Assembly: GCA_013288945.1 (NCBI GenBank)
Contig: JABDAZ010000008.1
Span: forward strand, 1 to 64,000
DNA length: 64,000 nucleotides
DNA from: Bacteroidota bacterium
Lineage (GTDB): Bacteria > Bacteroidota > Bacteroidia > Chitinophagales > Chitinophagaceae
Direction: 5' to 3'
The notes under the pieces are model-generated. The model was given only the letters and a program-made list of their open reading frames with translations, had not been told where the DNA came from and did not search any database. This document shows positions 27,522 to 36,800 of this stretch, piece by piece; positions within the stretch are counted from its first letter, which is position 1, and every line of letters begins with the position of its first letter. A program made the translations under genes and the position numbers.

Positions 27522-29867
27522 ATGGCAAAAAAAGAACTTCGAAGGGAACAGGCGCTCGAATATCATTCCAAGGGAAGGCCCGGAAAAATTGAAGTAGTGC
27601 CCACCAAAGAAGCAAAAACACAACGCGATTTATCGCTTGCTTATTCGCCGGGCGTGGCTGAACCTTGCAAAGAAATTTTTAAAAACACTGAAGACGTTTA
27701 TAAATACACCGCCAAAGGAAACTTGGTGGGCGTTATCAGCAATGGCACGGCTGTATTGGGTTTGGGCGATATTGGCCCGGAAGCTAGCAAGCCGGTGATG
27801 GAAGGAAAAGGTGTGCTCTTTAAAATTTTTGCAGACATAGATGTGTTCGATATTGAGATTAATGAAAAAGATCCGGAAAAATTTGTACAGATTGTAAAAG
27901 CGCTCGAACCAACTTTTGGCGGCATTAATTTAGAAGATATAAAAGCGCCGGAATGTTTTTATATAGAAACAAAATTGCGCGAAGCGCTGAAGATTCCGGT
28001 GATGCATGATGACCAGCACGGCACTGCAATTATCAGCAGCGCGGCAATGATTAATGCGCTTGAACTGCAGAAGAAAAAAATTGATAAAGTACGTTTTGTT
28101 ATTAATGGCGCAGGCGCTGCTGCAATGGCTTGCGCAAAATTATATGTGGCACTCGGCGCGAAGTATGAAAATTTTATTTTGTTTGATAAAGATGGTGTGC
28201 TGCATGAAGCGCGCACAGATTTAGGCGAAGACAAAAAACCATTTGCAATTAAAAAAAGTGACCTCACTTTAGCGCAGGCGATGAAAGATGCAGACGTGTT
28301 TGTTGGATTAAGTGTTGGCAATGTTGTTACTCCTGAAATGGTGAAGAGCATGGCGAAAAGGCCAATCGTTTTTGCAATGGCAAATCCTGATCCGGAGATT
28401 ACTTATGAAGCAGCGATTGGTGTTCGCGATGATATTATTATGGCAACCGGGAGAAGCGATTATCCGAACCAGGTTAATAATGTGTTAGGCTTTCCATTTA
28501 TATTTCGTGGTGCGTTGGATGTGCGTGCAACGCAGATTAATGAAGCGATGAAACTCGCTGCCGTAAAGGCTTTGGCAGATTTGGCAAAATCTGCTGTTCC
28601 TGATATTGTGAACATGGCTTATAATGAAAAGACGATTGCATTTGGCCCAACTTATATCATTCCAAAGCCGCTTGATCCAAGATTATTATCAACCGTTGCG
28701 CCAGCAGTTGCACGCGCTGCGATTGAAAGTGGCGTTGCACAAATTGCGATTGCAAATTGGGATGCGTATGCGATTGAATTAAATAAACGGCTTGGTTTGG
28801 ATAATCAGTTAATACGTGCTGTTGGAAGCAAAGCACGACGTGATCCAAGGAGAGTTGTTTTTGCGGAAGCTGATAACCAGAAAATTTTAAAAGTTGCGCA
28901 GATTGTATATGATGAAGGAATCGCTTACCCGATTTTATTAGGCAATGAAAAAAAGATAAAGAGTATTGCTGCTATTAATAATATTGACATCGAAGATTTT
29001 CCGATTATAGATACGAACAGTGAAGAGCAGGATGAAAAGCGGAAATTTTTTGCAGAACTTTTTTTTAAGAAAAGACAGCGGCGTGGTATTAATAAACATG
29101 AATCGCATAAATTAATGCACGACAGAAATCATTTTGGTTGCATGATGGTTGAAACCGGCGAAGCCGATGCAATGATTTCGGGGTTGACAAAAAATTATCC
29201 GGACACGATTCGCCCAGCAATACAAATTATCGGCACAGAAGAAGGCGTGAAAAAAATTGCAGGCATGTATTTGTTGCTTACAAAACGCGGCCCATTATTT
29301 CTTGCAGATACAACGGTAAATTTTAATCCGACAGCAGAAGAACTCGCAGACATTACATTAATGGTTGCAAAAGAAGTGCGCAATTTTAATCTCGTTCCAA
29401 AAATTGCAATGCTCAGTTATTCAAATTTCGGTACAAGCGATTCGCCCGAAGCAAGGTTGGTTGCGGAAGCACGGAAAATTGTAAAACAAAAAAACCCTTC
29501 ATTAATAGTTGATGGTGAAATGCAGGCCAGCCTTGCGTTTAGCAATGAAATTATAAGAGAAAATTATCCGTTTAGTGAATTGCTTGATCAACAAGTGAAC
29601 ACATTAATATTTCCCAATTTAGCCGCGGGAAATATTGCTTATAATTTATTAAAAGAAGTTGGCGGCGCAGATGCCATTGGCCCGATATTGTTGGGATTAA
29701 AAAAACCAGTACACGTTTTACAACTCGGAAGTTCTGTGCGCAGTATTTATAATATGGCATTGGTTGCAGTAATTGATGCACAAATAAAATGCAAGAACTC
29801 AAGCGATGATGCAGTTAAAAAATCATCGTGGTGGAAACGATTGAAAAAGCCACCGAAAGGCGTTTAA
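27522..29867 (+). CDS. maeB: NADP-dependent malic enzyme with phosphotransacetylase-like domain
   Basis: Oxidative decarboxylation of malate to pyruvate, supplying NADPH. The N-terminal malic-enzyme part (about residues 1-430) shows [25 protein letters not shown], the metal-binding DDQHGTAI and a Rossmann [14 protein letters not shown]. The C-terminal part (about 435-781) is phosphotransacetylase-like ([42 protein letters not shown]), which in MaeB proteins usually acts as a regulatory acetyl-CoA-binding domain. The frame is open from a TTG at 27489; ATG 27522 ([15 protein letters not shown]) is the family start, giving 781 residues. Confidence 0.95.
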   Translation: MAKKELRREQALEYHSKGRPGKIEVVPTKEAKTQRDLSLAYSPGVAEPCKEIFKNTEDVYKYTAKGNLVGVISNGTAVLGLGDIGPEASKPVMEGKGVLFKIFADIDVFDIEINEKDPEKFVQIVKALEPTFGGINLEDIKAPECFYIETKLREALKIPVMHDDQHGTAIISSAAMINALELQKKKIDKVRFVINGAGAAAMACAKLYVALGAKYENFILFDKDGVLHEARTDLGEDKKPFAIKKSDLTLAQAMKDADVFVGLSVGNVVTPEMVKSMAKRPIVFAMANPDPEITYEAAIGVRDDIIMATGRSDYPNQVNNVLGFPFIFRGALDVRATQINEAMKLAAVKALADLAKSAVPDIVNMAYNEKTIAFGPTYIIPKPLDPRLLSTVAPAVARAAIESGVAQIAIANWDAYAIELNKRLGLDNQLIRAVGSKARRDPRRVVFAEADNQKILKVAQIVYDEGIAYPILLGNEKKIKSIAAINNIDIEDFPIIDTNSEEQDEKRKFFAELFFKKRQRRGINKHESHKLMHDRNHFGCMMVETGEADAMISGLTKNYPDTIRPAIQIIGTEEGVKKIAGMYLLLTKRGPLFLADTTVNFNPTAEELADITLMVAKEVRNFNLVPKIAMLSYSNFGTSDSPEARLVAEARKIVKQKNPSLIVDGEMQASLAFSNEIIRENYPFSELLDQQVNTLIFPNLAAGNIAYNLLKEVGGADAIGPILLGLKKPVHVLQLGSSVRSIYNMALVAVIDAQIKCKNSSDDAVKKSSWWKRLKKPPKGV

Positions 29868-29871
29868 TAAT

Positions 29872-30050
29872 AAATACGAAATAATAAGTTAGAAATACGA
29901 ACTCTTTATTAATAATTATGTTGAAGTAAATTTTCAAATCCATATTTCGTACTTCTAACTTCTTATTTCTAATTTATTAATAATCGTTGATGAAGATTTT
30001 AGGTTCGTATTTCGTACTTTGTATTTCGTATTTGCAGTATACTTCTAACT
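29872..30050. repeat. Heptamer array, AAATACG/ATTTCGT family, three blocks
   Basis: First block AAATACG, AAATAAT, AAGTTAG, AAATACG (29872-29899). Second, inverted block CATATTT, CGTACTT, CTAACTT, CTTATTT (29941-29968). Third, inverted block GGTTCGT, ATTTCGT, ACTTTGT, ATTTCGT, ATTTGCA (30002-30036). It starts at the maeB stop and reaches to about 25 bases before mlaE. Confidence 0.87.
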
Positions 30051-30075
30051 TATTAATGATTTTGATTTTTACTGA

Positions 30076-30819
30076 ATGAAAATATTTACAGAATTCGGCC
30101 GCTATTTATTAATGTTGAAAGGCATGTTTTCCAAACCGGAAAACATGAAAATGTACTGGAAAGAATTTATGCACCAATGTTCTGAAATTGGCATTGGTTC
30201 GCTCGGCATTGTAGTTATTATTTCTGTTTTTATGGGCGCTGTTTCTGCATTGCAAACGGCTTATCAATTGGTAAGCCCGTTCATTCCAAAATCAACCATT
30301 GCACAAATTGTGCGCGATACCGTTATCCTGGAGTTCGCGCCCACACTGGTTTGTATCGTGCTTGCCGGTGTTGTGGGAAGTAAAATTGCAAGTGAGTTGG
30401 GCAACATGCGCGTGAGCGAACAAATTGATGCGCTGGAAATAATGGGCATTAATACAAAAACGTATTTAATACTTCCAAAAATTGCTGCATCAATGTTAAC
30501 CATTCCGATGCTTGTTATTATCGCCGGCGTTTTAGGAATGTGGGGCGGAAGGTTTGCAGGCGTTATGTCTGGCATACTTTCCAAGCAAACATTTGATAAA
30601 GGCTTGTTGCAATTTTTTAAACCATACAATGTATTTTTTGCCTTGGTAAAAGCCTACACTTTTGCATTTATTATCAGCAGCATTCCGGCTTATTATGGAT
30701 ATTATGTAAAAGGCGGCGCGTTGGAAATCGGCAGATCAAGTACAAAATCCGTGGTAGTAAGTTGCGTGGCCATTTTATTTGCAGATTATATACTGGCACA
30801 ATTATTATTAGCATCATAA
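30076..30819 (+). CDS. MlaE-family ABC permease
   Basis: The inner-membrane permease of an Mla-type phospholipid transporter (maintenance of outer-membrane lipid asymmetry). It has 247 residues with five to six hydrophobic segments and the family motifs SLGIVVIISVFMGAV, EFAPTLVCIVLAGVVGSKIASELGNMRVSEQIDALEIMG and LPKIAA. The ATPase follows 71 bases downstream. The MCE-domain partner (MlaD) is not in the window next to them, although Bacteroidota often place it further downstream. Confidence 0.9.
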   Translation: MKIFTEFGRYLLMLKGMFSKPENMKMYWKEFMHQCSEIGIGSLGIVVIISVFMGAVSALQTAYQLVSPFIPKSTIAQIVRDTVILEFAPTLVCIVLAGVVGSKIASELGNMRVSEQIDALEIMGINTKTYLILPKIAASMLTIPMLVIIAGVLGMWGGRFAGVMSGILSKQTFDKGLLQFFKPYNVFFALVKAYTFAFIISSIPAYYGYYVKGGALEIGRSSTKSVVVSCVAILFADYILAQLLLAS

Positions 30820-30823
30820 GAAA

Positions 30824-30879
30824 GCTATTGGCTTTTAGCTAATGGCTAATAGCTAACGGCTAACGGCCAACAGCCAATC
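30824..30879 (+). repeat. Heptamer array of eight GCTAAYG units, inside an operon
   Basis: Eight uninterrupted 7-mers: GCTATTG, GCTTTTA, GCTAATG, GCTAATA, GCTAACG, GCTAACG, GCCAACA, GCCAATC. It fills the gap between mlaE and mlaF almost exactly and ends 11 bases before the mlaF ATG. No second inverted arm is visible, although the GGCTNNNNGCC-like units can pair locally. Confidence 0.9.
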
Positions 30880-30890
30880 AATAAAAATCA

Positions 30891-31700
30891 ATGATCGAAT
30901 TTAAAGACATACACAAAAGTTTTGGCGATAAAAAAGTGCTTAATGGCGTGAGCGCTGTTTTTCAAGCCGGGCAATGCAATTTAATTATTGGCACCAGCGG
31001 CAGCGGCAAAACGGTATTAATGAAATGCCTTGTTGGTTTGTTTGAACCCGACAGTGGAGAAATTTCTTACAGTGGTGTAAATTTTAGTGAAATGACACAG
31101 GAACACCGCAAAGAATTGCGCCAGCAAATTGGTATGCTTTTCCAGGGTTCTGCATTGTTTGATAGCATGACGGTTGAACAAAATATTATGTTCCCGCTAA
31201 ACATGTTTACAAAAGATTCGTACGAGCAAAAATTAAAACGCGTGAATGAAGTGTTGGATCGCGTGAACATGAAAGACGTTAATAAAAAATTTCCTGCGGA
31301 GTTAAGTGGTGGAATGAAAAAACGTGTTGGCATTGCGCGCGCCATTGTATTGAATCCAAAATATTTATTTTGTGATGAACCAAACTCCGGCCTTGATCCG
31401 CAAACATCCATGCTGATTGATAAACTGATACAGGAAATCACCAAAGAATTTAATATCACCACAATCGTAAACACGCATGATATGAACAGCGTGATGGAAA
31501 CCGGTGATCATATTATTTACATGTACCAGGGCGTGAAAGAATGGGAAGGCAGCAACAAAGAAATTATATTTAGTAAAAACGATCGCCTTAATAAATTCAT
31601 TTTCGCTTCCGAATTTTTGCAAGATGCAAAAGACATGCGCATGCTGGAAATGAAAGGCAAAATAGATAACCATCGCAATATGGATGAGTTGTTGAAATAA
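30891..31700 (+). CDS. MlaF-family ABC transporter ATPase
   Basis: ATPase of the Mla-type lipid transporter. Walker A GTSGSGKT (residues 34-41), a Q-loop LFQGSALFDSMT, the signature LSGGMKKR, Walker B YLFCDEP and the H-switch NTHDMNSV are present. LFQGSALFDSMTVxxN is characteristic of MlaF. Length 269 residues is normal. It belongs with the mlaE gene just upstream; the two are separated only by a heptamer array, so they are probably co-transcribed. Confidence 0.92.
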   Translation: MIEFKDIHKSFGDKKVLNGVSAVFQAGQCNLIIGTSGSGKTVLMKCLVGLFEPDSGEISYSGVNFSEMTQEHRKELRQQIGMLFQGSALFDSMTVEQNIMFPLNMFTKDSYEQKLKRVNEVLDRVNMKDVNKKFPAELSGGMKKRVGIARAIVLNPKYLFCDEPNSGLDPQTSMLIDKLIQEITKEFNITTIVNTHDMNSVMETGDHIIYMYQGVKEWEGSNKEIIFSKNDRLNKFIFASEFLQDAKDMRMLEMKGKIDNHRNMDELLK

Positions 31701-31702
31701 CT

Positions 31703-32190
31703 TTATGTATGATGCCGATGTATGATGTCTGATTTTATTAAAACCTGATTTTTTAATTTTTACTTTTTGTTTTTTACTTCATCAGCATTTTCACATTTAC
31801 CACATTCATCACATTTTCACATTAATATTATTGTCCGAACATTCGGTTCATTAATGAACATTTGTGGCGTCGCACACTTGTACAATCGCGGCTATAATGA
31901 TCTTTTTTTCGCCACAGAGGTGCGCTGAGGAATAGAGTTTCTCAGAGGTTCTTTGCTTTTTCTTTATGATTTTTTGGCGATAAAAAGATCATTATTAATA
32001 CAACTGCACAAGTGTGCGACGTCACTGAAGCTTAATTATTAATCAACTGTCAGGTACAAAAAAAGTTGACTGATGACAAATGACTGTTGACAGATATATA
32101 TTTATAAAACCAACTTGGTTTTTTTTATTTTTTAATTTTTGTTTTTTACTTAATGGATCATTTTCACATTGCGCATTTTCTCATTTTCAC
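31703..32190. repeat. Composite intergenic element, copy 1
   Basis: Starting just after mlaF, this stretch matches the reverse complement of 55030-55530 along almost its whole length. In order: heptamer words (GATGTAT type), poly-T words, CATTTTCACATT words, TTGTCCGA end, reverse REP core (31867-31883), a nested palindrome (AATGATCTTTTT at 31894, inverse AAAAAGATCATT at 31983), forward core variant (32006-32022), heptamers GTTGACT, GATGACA, AATGACT, GTTGACA (32065-32092), and more CATTTTCACATT words. No open gene is present. Confidence 0.87.
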
Positions 32191-32208
32191 ATTCACCGCA
32201 TTTTCCCC

Positions 32209-32216
32209 TATTTTTG
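32209..32216 (+). promoter_or_regulatory. -7 box of sucD
   Basis: TATTTTTG matches TAnnTTTG, 30 bases before the sucD ATG and directly after the composite element. Confidence 0.55.
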
Positions 32217-32246
32217 TTTCCCAATTGAACGAATACAAATATTAAT

Positions 32247-33119
32247 ATGTCAATCTTAGTTAATAAAAATTCCAAAATACTTGTGCAGGGTTTTACCGGC
32301 ACTGAAGGAACTTTTCACGCAACGCAAATGATAGAATACGGAAGCAACGTGGTTGGCGGCGTAACGCCCAACAAAGGTGGAACTACGCATCTCGATAAAC
32401 CGGTGTTCAACACCGTTTCGGATGCAGTGAAAACTACCGGTGCAAATGTGTCAATCATTTTTGTGCCACCGGCTTTTGCAGCAGATGCAATAATGGAAGC
32501 TGCGGAAGCTGGAATTGCTTTGGTGGTTTGTATTACAGAAGGCATTCCTGTACAAGACATGGTGAAAGTGAAAAATTATTTACTGGGAAAAAATACAAGG
32601 TTAATCGGGCCAAATTGCCCTGGTGTTATCACTGCAGAAGAATGTAAAGTTGGTATTATGCCAGGCTTTGTTTTTAAAAAAGGAAAAATTGGTATCGTGT
32701 CAAAATCAGGAACATTAACATATGAAGCGTCTGACCAGGTTGCGAAAGCCGGCCTCGGCGTTTCAACAGCAGTGGGCATTGGCGGCGATCCGATAATTGG
32801 AACAACTACAAAAGAAGCCGTTGAATTATTAATGAACGATCCCGAAACGGAAGGCATTGTAATGATTGGTGAAATTGGCGGAAGCATGGAAGCTGATGCA
32901 GCAAAATGGATTAAAGAAAATGGAACAAAACCAGTTGTTGGTTTCATCGCCGGCCAAACTGCGCCTCCGGGACGAAGAATGGGGCATGCTGGTGCAATCA
33001 TTGGCGGTGCTGATGATACTGCTGCTGCAAAAATGAAAATCATGGCTGAGTGCGGAATACATGTAGTACAAAGCCCTGCTGATATCGGCGCAACGATGGC
33101 GAAAGTTTTGAAGAAATGA
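32247..33119 (+). CDS. sucD: Succinate-CoA ligase, alpha subunit
   Basis: TCA-cycle enzyme making succinate and ATP (or GTP) from succinyl-CoA. CoA-binding [19 protein letters not shown] and the phosphohistidine H247 in RRMGHAGAI are present, along with GPNCPGVI and KSGTLTYEA. Length 290 residues is standard. The beta subunit gene sucC is not adjacent, which is common in this phylum (from memory). It has its own promoter box and a terminator downstream. Confidence 0.96.
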   Translation: MSILVNKNSKILVQGFTGTEGTFHATQMIEYGSNVVGGVTPNKGGTTHLDKPVFNTVSDAVKTTGANVSIIFVPPAFAADAIMEAAEAGIALVVCITEGIPVQDMVKVKNYLLGKNTRLIGPNCPGVITAEECKVGIMPGFVFKKGKIGIVSKSGTLTYEASDQVAKAGLGVSTAVGIGGDPIIGTTTKEAVELLMNDPETEGIVMIGEIGGSMEADAAKWIKENGTKPVVGFIAGQTAPPGRRMGHAGAIIGGADDTAAAKMKIMAECGIHVVQSPADIGATMAKVLKK

Positions 33120-33124
33120 TTTTG

Positions 33125-33166
33125 GTGAATGGTGAGTGGTGAAAAATATTGACCATTCACGATTAA
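33125..33166. repeat. Short heptamer array, GTGAATG family
   Basis: GTGAATG, GTGAGTG, GTGAAAA (33125-33145), then the inverse CATTCACG (33154-33161), immediately after sucD. It shares words with 14720 and 53883. Confidence 0.7.
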
Positions 33167-33195
33167 TAAAAAGATATTGTTACGCAAACACAAGA

Positions 33196-33222
33196 AAGCC
33201 CGGAAAATTTCCGGGCTTCTTT
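33196..33222. terminator. Terminator between convergent sucD and a small secreted-protein gene
   Basis: AAGCCCGGAAA and TTTCCGGGCTT form an almost uninterrupted 11-pair stem with T-rich sequence after it on the plus strand. Confidence 0.85.
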
Positions 33223-33250
33223 ATTCTGAAAAACAACCGACAACTAATAT

Positions 33251-33592
33251 TTAGAAACAACCTCTGTCATATCTGTGGTCATGACGAAATTCTCTGTGAT
33301 CAAAATACAACTCATGACGATCATAAAATCTTTCACGGCGATCTCTGTTTAATTCATAACGATCAATGTGCGCATCTCTGTAATTTCCGTGCGCTTCATC
33401 GCGGTACATTTCATGTTTTTCCTGGTTAATGCGTGCATCATCTCTGTACATTGCATTGCGATCCTGGTGGATGTCGCGGCGATCATTTCTTTCATTGTTA
33501 TATGCGTAATTATGATCGTTGTAATTCTGCGCTTGCGTTGCTGTTGTAAAAACTAAAGCTGCTGCAATAAGTAAAGTAAATTTCGTTTTCAT
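33251..33592 (-). CDS. Small secreted Arg/Asp/His/Tyr-rich protein
   Basis: No family recognised. The 113-residue protein has a signal peptide (about 1-22, ending TQAQ). The mature part is low complexity, built of Arg, Asp, Asn, His, Tyr and Glu with a loose repeat (DRNAMYRD, EKHEMYRD, DRYELNRD, DRHELYFD) of about 12-15 residues. It contains no hydrophobic core, so it is likely disordered, or folds on binding metal or polyanions. It is divergent from the macroglobulin gene. Confidence 0.7.
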   Translation of the reverse strand: MKTKFTLLIAAALVFTTATQAQNYNDHNYAYNNERNDRRDIHQDRNAMYRDDARINQEKHEMYRDEAHGNYRDAHIDRYELNRDRRERFYDRHELYFDHREFRHDHRYDRGCF

Positions 33593-33630
33593 ACATTTTA
33601 TTTTAATTGTTTTTTAAAAAAGAACTCATA

Positions 33631-33737
33631 TATAAGATGTACAAACGTTGTGTTTGTTTAAGATGGAACAGTTATAACCTTGTTAAAGGAATAACATGAA
33701 ATGCGATATGCTATTTTTATAAATTGTGCATCTTATA
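33631..33737. other. TATAAGATG inverted repeat in a divergent promoter region
   Basis: TATAAGATG (33631-33639) and its inverse CATCTTATA (33729-33737) bracket about 90 bases between the small secreted-protein gene and the macroglobulin gene. It could be an operator, but nothing else supports this. Confidence 0.35.
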
Positions 33738-33804
33738 AAATACAATTACAATCATCTTCATTATAAGATTATAATAAACAAGTAACTTTAAAAAAGCTTT
33801 TTCA

Positions 33805-36800
33805 ATGATTAGAAATATCTGCGCCATTATATTAATATCCTTATCAGGCACAACATTATTTGCACAAAATGCAAATAACGGTTATGAAAAAAACTGGAAA
33901 AAAGTTGATTCGCTTATTAATAAAAAAGGATTAACACAATCTGCATGGAATGAAGTAAACAACATTTACATTCTTGCAAAAAAAGAAAAAAATGATGCCC
34001 AGGTTATTAAAGCATTAATGTATAAAATGAATTTGCAGCAAGACAACCAGGATGATGCTGTAAAAAAAAATATTAATGAATTAGAAGAAGAAATAAAATC
34101 TGCTCAGGAACCCGCAAAGTCAATACTCACAAGCATTTTGGCAGAAATGTACTGGAATTATTTTCAGCAAAACCGTTACAGGTTTTATAGCCGCACAAAC
34201 ACAACTGATTTTAAAAAAACAGATATTGCCACATGGACGATTGATGATTTTCATAAAAAAATAAGTGAATTATATCTTGCCTCATTGCTTAATGAAAAGC
34301 TATTACAACAAACAAAGCTTGAGCCTTTTGATGCGATTATTATAAAAGGAAATGTTCGTTACCTGCGGCCAACATTGTATGATTTATTAACGCATCGCGC
34401 ATTGGAATATTTTAAAAATGATGAACGCGATATTAATAAACCCGCTTATGCTTTTGAATTAGATAATGATGAAGCATTTGCAGCTGCAAATGTTTTTTCA
34501 AAATATCATTTTACAACAAAAGATTCTTCATCGCTGCATTTTAAAGCGCTTCAATTATTTCAGCAACTTTTATTATTTCACATTAATGATGCAAAACCTG
34601 AAGCATTAATAGATGCAGATATTGAAAGAATAGAATTTGTAAATCAATACAGCATTTCAGAAAATAAAAATGAATTATATAACAAAGCCTTGAAAAATAT
34701 TACAGATAAATATTCAACTCAGCAAGCTGCGCAAGCGTGGTATTTTATTGCGTTGCAATATTTTGAAAAAGCAAAAAAGTATGATGCATTAAAAGATACA
34801 AACAATCGTTATGCATATGTTGAAGCAAAAACGATTTGCAAAAAAATAATTTTATTAAATGATAGCTCCGAAGGAAAATCAAATTGCATAAATCTTTTAA
34901 AACAAATTGTTGCACCTGAATTAAGCATGCAAACAGAAAAGGTAAACGTTCCTGATCAACCTTTTCGTTCATTAATAAATTATAAAAATTTTTCGCAGTT
35001 ATATTTTCGGATTATTAAAATAGATCAAAGAATAAAAGATAATCTTTCCAACAATCAATGGCAGGATGATTATTGGGAAAAATTATTAAAATTTCCTTCG
35101 CTCAAAAATTTCTCACAACAATTTCCACAAACAAACGATTATCAAAAACATGCTGCAGAAATAAAAATTGATGCATTGCCAGTTGGTGAGTTTGCATTGT
35201 TGGCAAGCGTCGACAGCAATTTTAAGCTTACAAAAAACCCTTTAGCCGTTCAATATTTTTATGTTTCCAACATTGCTTACATTAATAATGGTTTTGATTA
35301 TTTTGTTTTGAACCGCGAAAGCGGGCAGCCGTTAAATGCAGCGTCAGTGCAGGTTTTGGAACGAAGCTACAATAATAGAACCGGTAAAACTGATATGAGT
35401 AAATCAACTAATTATCAAACAGATAACCACGGCTATTTTTTATTGCAGGAAAAATATAATAATAATAGAAACAATGACAAATTATTAGAAATTACCACGT
35501 CAACAGATCATCTTTTCTTAGACGATCAAATAAATACTTATAGGAATTATAATGATGCAAATGATAATGAAAGCACAGATAAATCAAAATATGAAAAAAA
35601 CAATTTAAAAACTTTTTTATTTACTGACCGCTCAATTTATCGGCCGGGACAAACAATTTATTTTAAAGGAATTGTTGTTACAAAAGATTCTGAAACAAGG
35701 CAATCAAAAATAATTCCATCTTTTAAAACAAAAATATTTTTATACAATGCCAATGATGAAAAAGTAGATTCACTGCAACTCACAACAAATGATTTTGGAT
35801 CATACAATGGAAAATTTATTCTTCCTGAAAATTTATTAAATGGTGAATTTAAAATAACAGATGATTCAAGTGGAAACGAACAATCATTTTCTGTTGAAGA
35901 ATATAAGCGCCCAAAATTTTATGTAGAATATGAAAAAGTAAAAGGTTCTTACCGCATTAATGATTCTATAAAAATTACCGGCTCTGCAAAAGCATATGCA
36001 GGAAATAATATTGATGGAGCTTCTGTAAAATATCGTGTTGTCCGCGAGGCGCGCTATCCTTATCCGTGGCTGTATTGGCGCTCAGGAATTCCGCGCAGCA
36101 GTTCGCAGGAAATTGCGCATGGAGAAATAAAAACCAATGCAGATGGAAAATTTAATATTTCGTTTGCAGCAATGCCTGATAAATCTATTAATAAAATATT
36201 GCAGCCAGTTTTTGAATATAAAATAAGCGCAGACATTACTGACATTAATGGAGAAACAAGAAGCGCTGAAACCATTGTGCCTGTTGGTTATAAAGCATTG
36301 AATCTTTCTATTGCTCTACCTTACGGCGATAATATTGCTGCTGATAGTTTGAAAAATATTTTTATTCAGACAAAAAATTTATCTGGTGAATTTGAACCAG
36401 CAAACGTGAATGTTGCCATTTATAAATTAAAATCTCCCGACAGATTAATACGCGAACGTTACTGGGAACATCCAGATCAATTTGTAATGAGCAAAGAAGA
36501 GTTTATTAAAAATTTTCCTTTCGATGAATATAGCGATGAAACAAAAAAAGAGAACTGGGAAAAGATTAATAAGGTTTTTGAAAAATCGGATAGTACGAAA
36601 GAAGACTCAAGGTTTAAGATACAAGGCACAAGTTTTCAGGCAGGTTGGTATGTAATTGAAGCGACTGCAAAAGATAAATATAATGAAGATGTAAAGAATA
36701 TAAAATACATTCAATTGTATGATGCAAAAAACGGTAATCCTGCGAACCCGCAATACAACTGGGTTTTCGATAATTATAAAGTTACTGAACCAGAAAAAAA

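Noticed and set aside
31850-32030. Transposase remnant inside the composite element
   Set aside because: All frames are closed and no transposase motif is visible; only repeats are present.
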